From positions 62,001-126,000 of the forward strand of contig NZ_LMKP01000003.1 in NCBI RefSeq assembly GCF_001421715.1: a DNA stretch of 64,000 nucleotides, given 5' to 3'. The notes under the pieces were generated by a model, which was not told where the DNA came from, made no database searches, and saw only the letters and a list, made by a program, of their open reading frames with translations. The stretch comes from Sphingomonas sp. Leaf22 (GTDB taxonomy: Bacteria; Pseudomonadota; Alphaproteobacteria; Sphingomonadales; Sphingomonadaceae). Each line of letters starts with the position of its first letter. The stretch's first letter is position 1. The position numbers and the translations under genes are program-made. Below, piece after piece: positions 63,117 to 64,000 of this stretch.

Positions 63117-64000
63117 TCAGGCGGCGTGCGCGACGTTCGCCCGCCGCGCCTGCTTGGCGGCGTAGAGCGCTTCGTCGGCCTGCTGCATCGCGCCCTGCAG
63201 GGTCGCCGATCCGGGCGGGCAGGGGGCGATGCCGATGCTGGCAGACCATGGCGGCAGGGTCGCCGGACCACGCGGCGCCGCAGCGAGGTGGCGGCGCAGT
63301 CCGGCCGCCAGCACCTCGTCATCGGCCGCGAACAGGATCACGAACTCGTCACCGCCCAGCCGGACTACATCGGCACCATGGGCATCGGTCCAGCGGTGCA
63401 GATGCGCGGCGAAATCGACCAGTAACCGGTCGCCCGTCGCATGGCCGCAGCGGTCGTTGACGCCCTTGAACCCGTCGAGGTCGATCATCGCCACCGCGCA
63501 TCCCGCCATGGCCCGCTGGGGCTCGACCGTGCCCAGCCAGTGGCGGTTGCACAGCCCGGTCAGCCCGTCGCACGACGCCGCTCGACGCAACCGTTCCATC
63601 GCCAGCATCCCCGGCATTGCCAGCATCATCAGGTCCATCGCCAGCATCAGCACCGGCTGCGTCAGCCACAGCCATGTCGCCAGCACGTCCAGCGTCGAGC
63701 CCGGCGTCCATGCCGAGATCAGGACGGTGGCATAGCTCGGCAGATGGGCGATCTGCGCGATGCCGATCGCCTTCGCCCATGCCCCTGTCCGGCGGGCGAC
63801 CGTCCCGACGATCAGCGCCACGCCGCAGCTGGCCAGCACGATCGTCAGCCCGATCCCGCCCGCCATCCGCTGCATCGACGCCCCGGCCGGAGTGGTCATG
63901 CCGGGCAGGGCGAGCGCGCTGGCGACATAGAGCAGCGGCGGCAACAGCAGCAGCAGCGTCATCCAGCGGCACCATGGCCGCAGCCCGGCGAAGTCGCGCA
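63117..64000 (-). CDS. Membrane-bound GGDEF protein, 5' end outside window
   Basis: Diguanylate cyclases make cyclic di-GMP. The visible 281 residues from ATG 63962 show about six membrane segments, then a GGDEF domain with LGGDEFVILFA (intact GGDEF motif, near residue 213) and the DADEALYAAKQ-type end (QADEALYAAKQA). The frame stays open to the right edge (RDFAGLRPWCRW before the ATG), so the protein probably begins outside the window. The product is likely catalytic; no inhibitory RxxD site is evident at the usual place. Confidence 0.85.
   Translation of the reverse strand, partial: RDFAGLRPWCRWMTLLLLLPPLLYVASALALPGMTTPAGASMQRMAGGIGLTIVLASCGVALIVGTVARRTGAWAKAIGIAQIAHLPSYATVLISAWTPGSTLDVLATWLWLTQPVLMLAMDLMMLAMPGMLAMERLRRAASCDGLTGLCNRHWLGTVEPQRAMAGCAVAMIDLDGFKGVNDRCGHATGDRLLVDFAAHLHRWTDAHGADVVRLGGDEFVILFAADDEVLAAGLRRHLAAAPRGPATLPPWSASIGIAPCPPGSATLQGAMQQADEALYAAKQARRANVAHAA

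Overview
The window looks like chromosome of a high-GC alphaproteobacterium of the Sphingomonadales (Sphingomonas-like). The basis is the type of NAD-glutamate dehydrogenase, the TonB-receptor and glycosidase content, the coxBA/ctaB/ctaG/coxC gene set with SURF1 and thrC behind it, and several families of short GC-rich palindromic repeats. This placement is inferred from gene content and was not checked by a search.

Positions 1-8710 hold a periplasmic copper-resistance cluster: a MauE-like membrane protein cut by the window edge, two small secreted proteins (one with four Cys-Cys pairs), DUF411, DUF305, a PepSY protein, CopB, the multicopper oxidase CopA, an ECF sigma factor with a CnrX-like sensor and a small membrane protein, then CopC and CopD. 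Four copies of one promoter-like motif (AGGGGTRG-N9-SCGCGTA) precede four transcription units, including the sigma operon itself. They look like a self-contained, autoregulated ECF copper regulon.

Positions 8711-22016 hold a Tn7-like transposition module: TnsA-, TnsB-, TnsC- and TniQ/TnsD-like genes in one direction, with three unrecognised or accessory genes upstream (one resembling a transposase that has lost catalytic residues). Downstream is a probable defence cargo: DUF4209 (HEPN-like RNxxxHG motif), AbiH and a convergent DUF4238 gene. Two 11-bp repeats at exactly 22-bp pitch lie 7 bp from the 3' end of tRNA-Thr(CGT) and look like TnsB sites at one end of the element. I could not find the matching left end, so the copper cluster may or may not be part of the same element.

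From 22024 onward the content is ordinary chromosome. In order: tRNA-Thr; a PAS-like protein; NAD-glutamate dehydrogenase; a GH35/42-type plus GH31 (PA14) glycosidase operon with aldose epimerase; a lysozyme-inhibitor-like lipoprotein; a TraB/GumN protein; an Mfd-like translocase; an SDR; PhhB; a small metallopeptidase with CcmAB; an rRNA methyltransferase; ThrC. The cytochrome c oxidase genes follow (SURF1, DUF983, subunit III, CtaG, a 44-aa protein, CtaB). They are separated from coxA-coxB by a TonB receptor and a DUF1501/DUF1800 pair. The last part carries pyrE-pdxJ, acpS-lepB-maiA, a membrane protein-DUF2141-glycosyltransferase group, and a GGDEF protein cut by the right edge. Several hairpin repeats, including a perfect 34-bp inverted repeat near 63 kb, sit between these genes.
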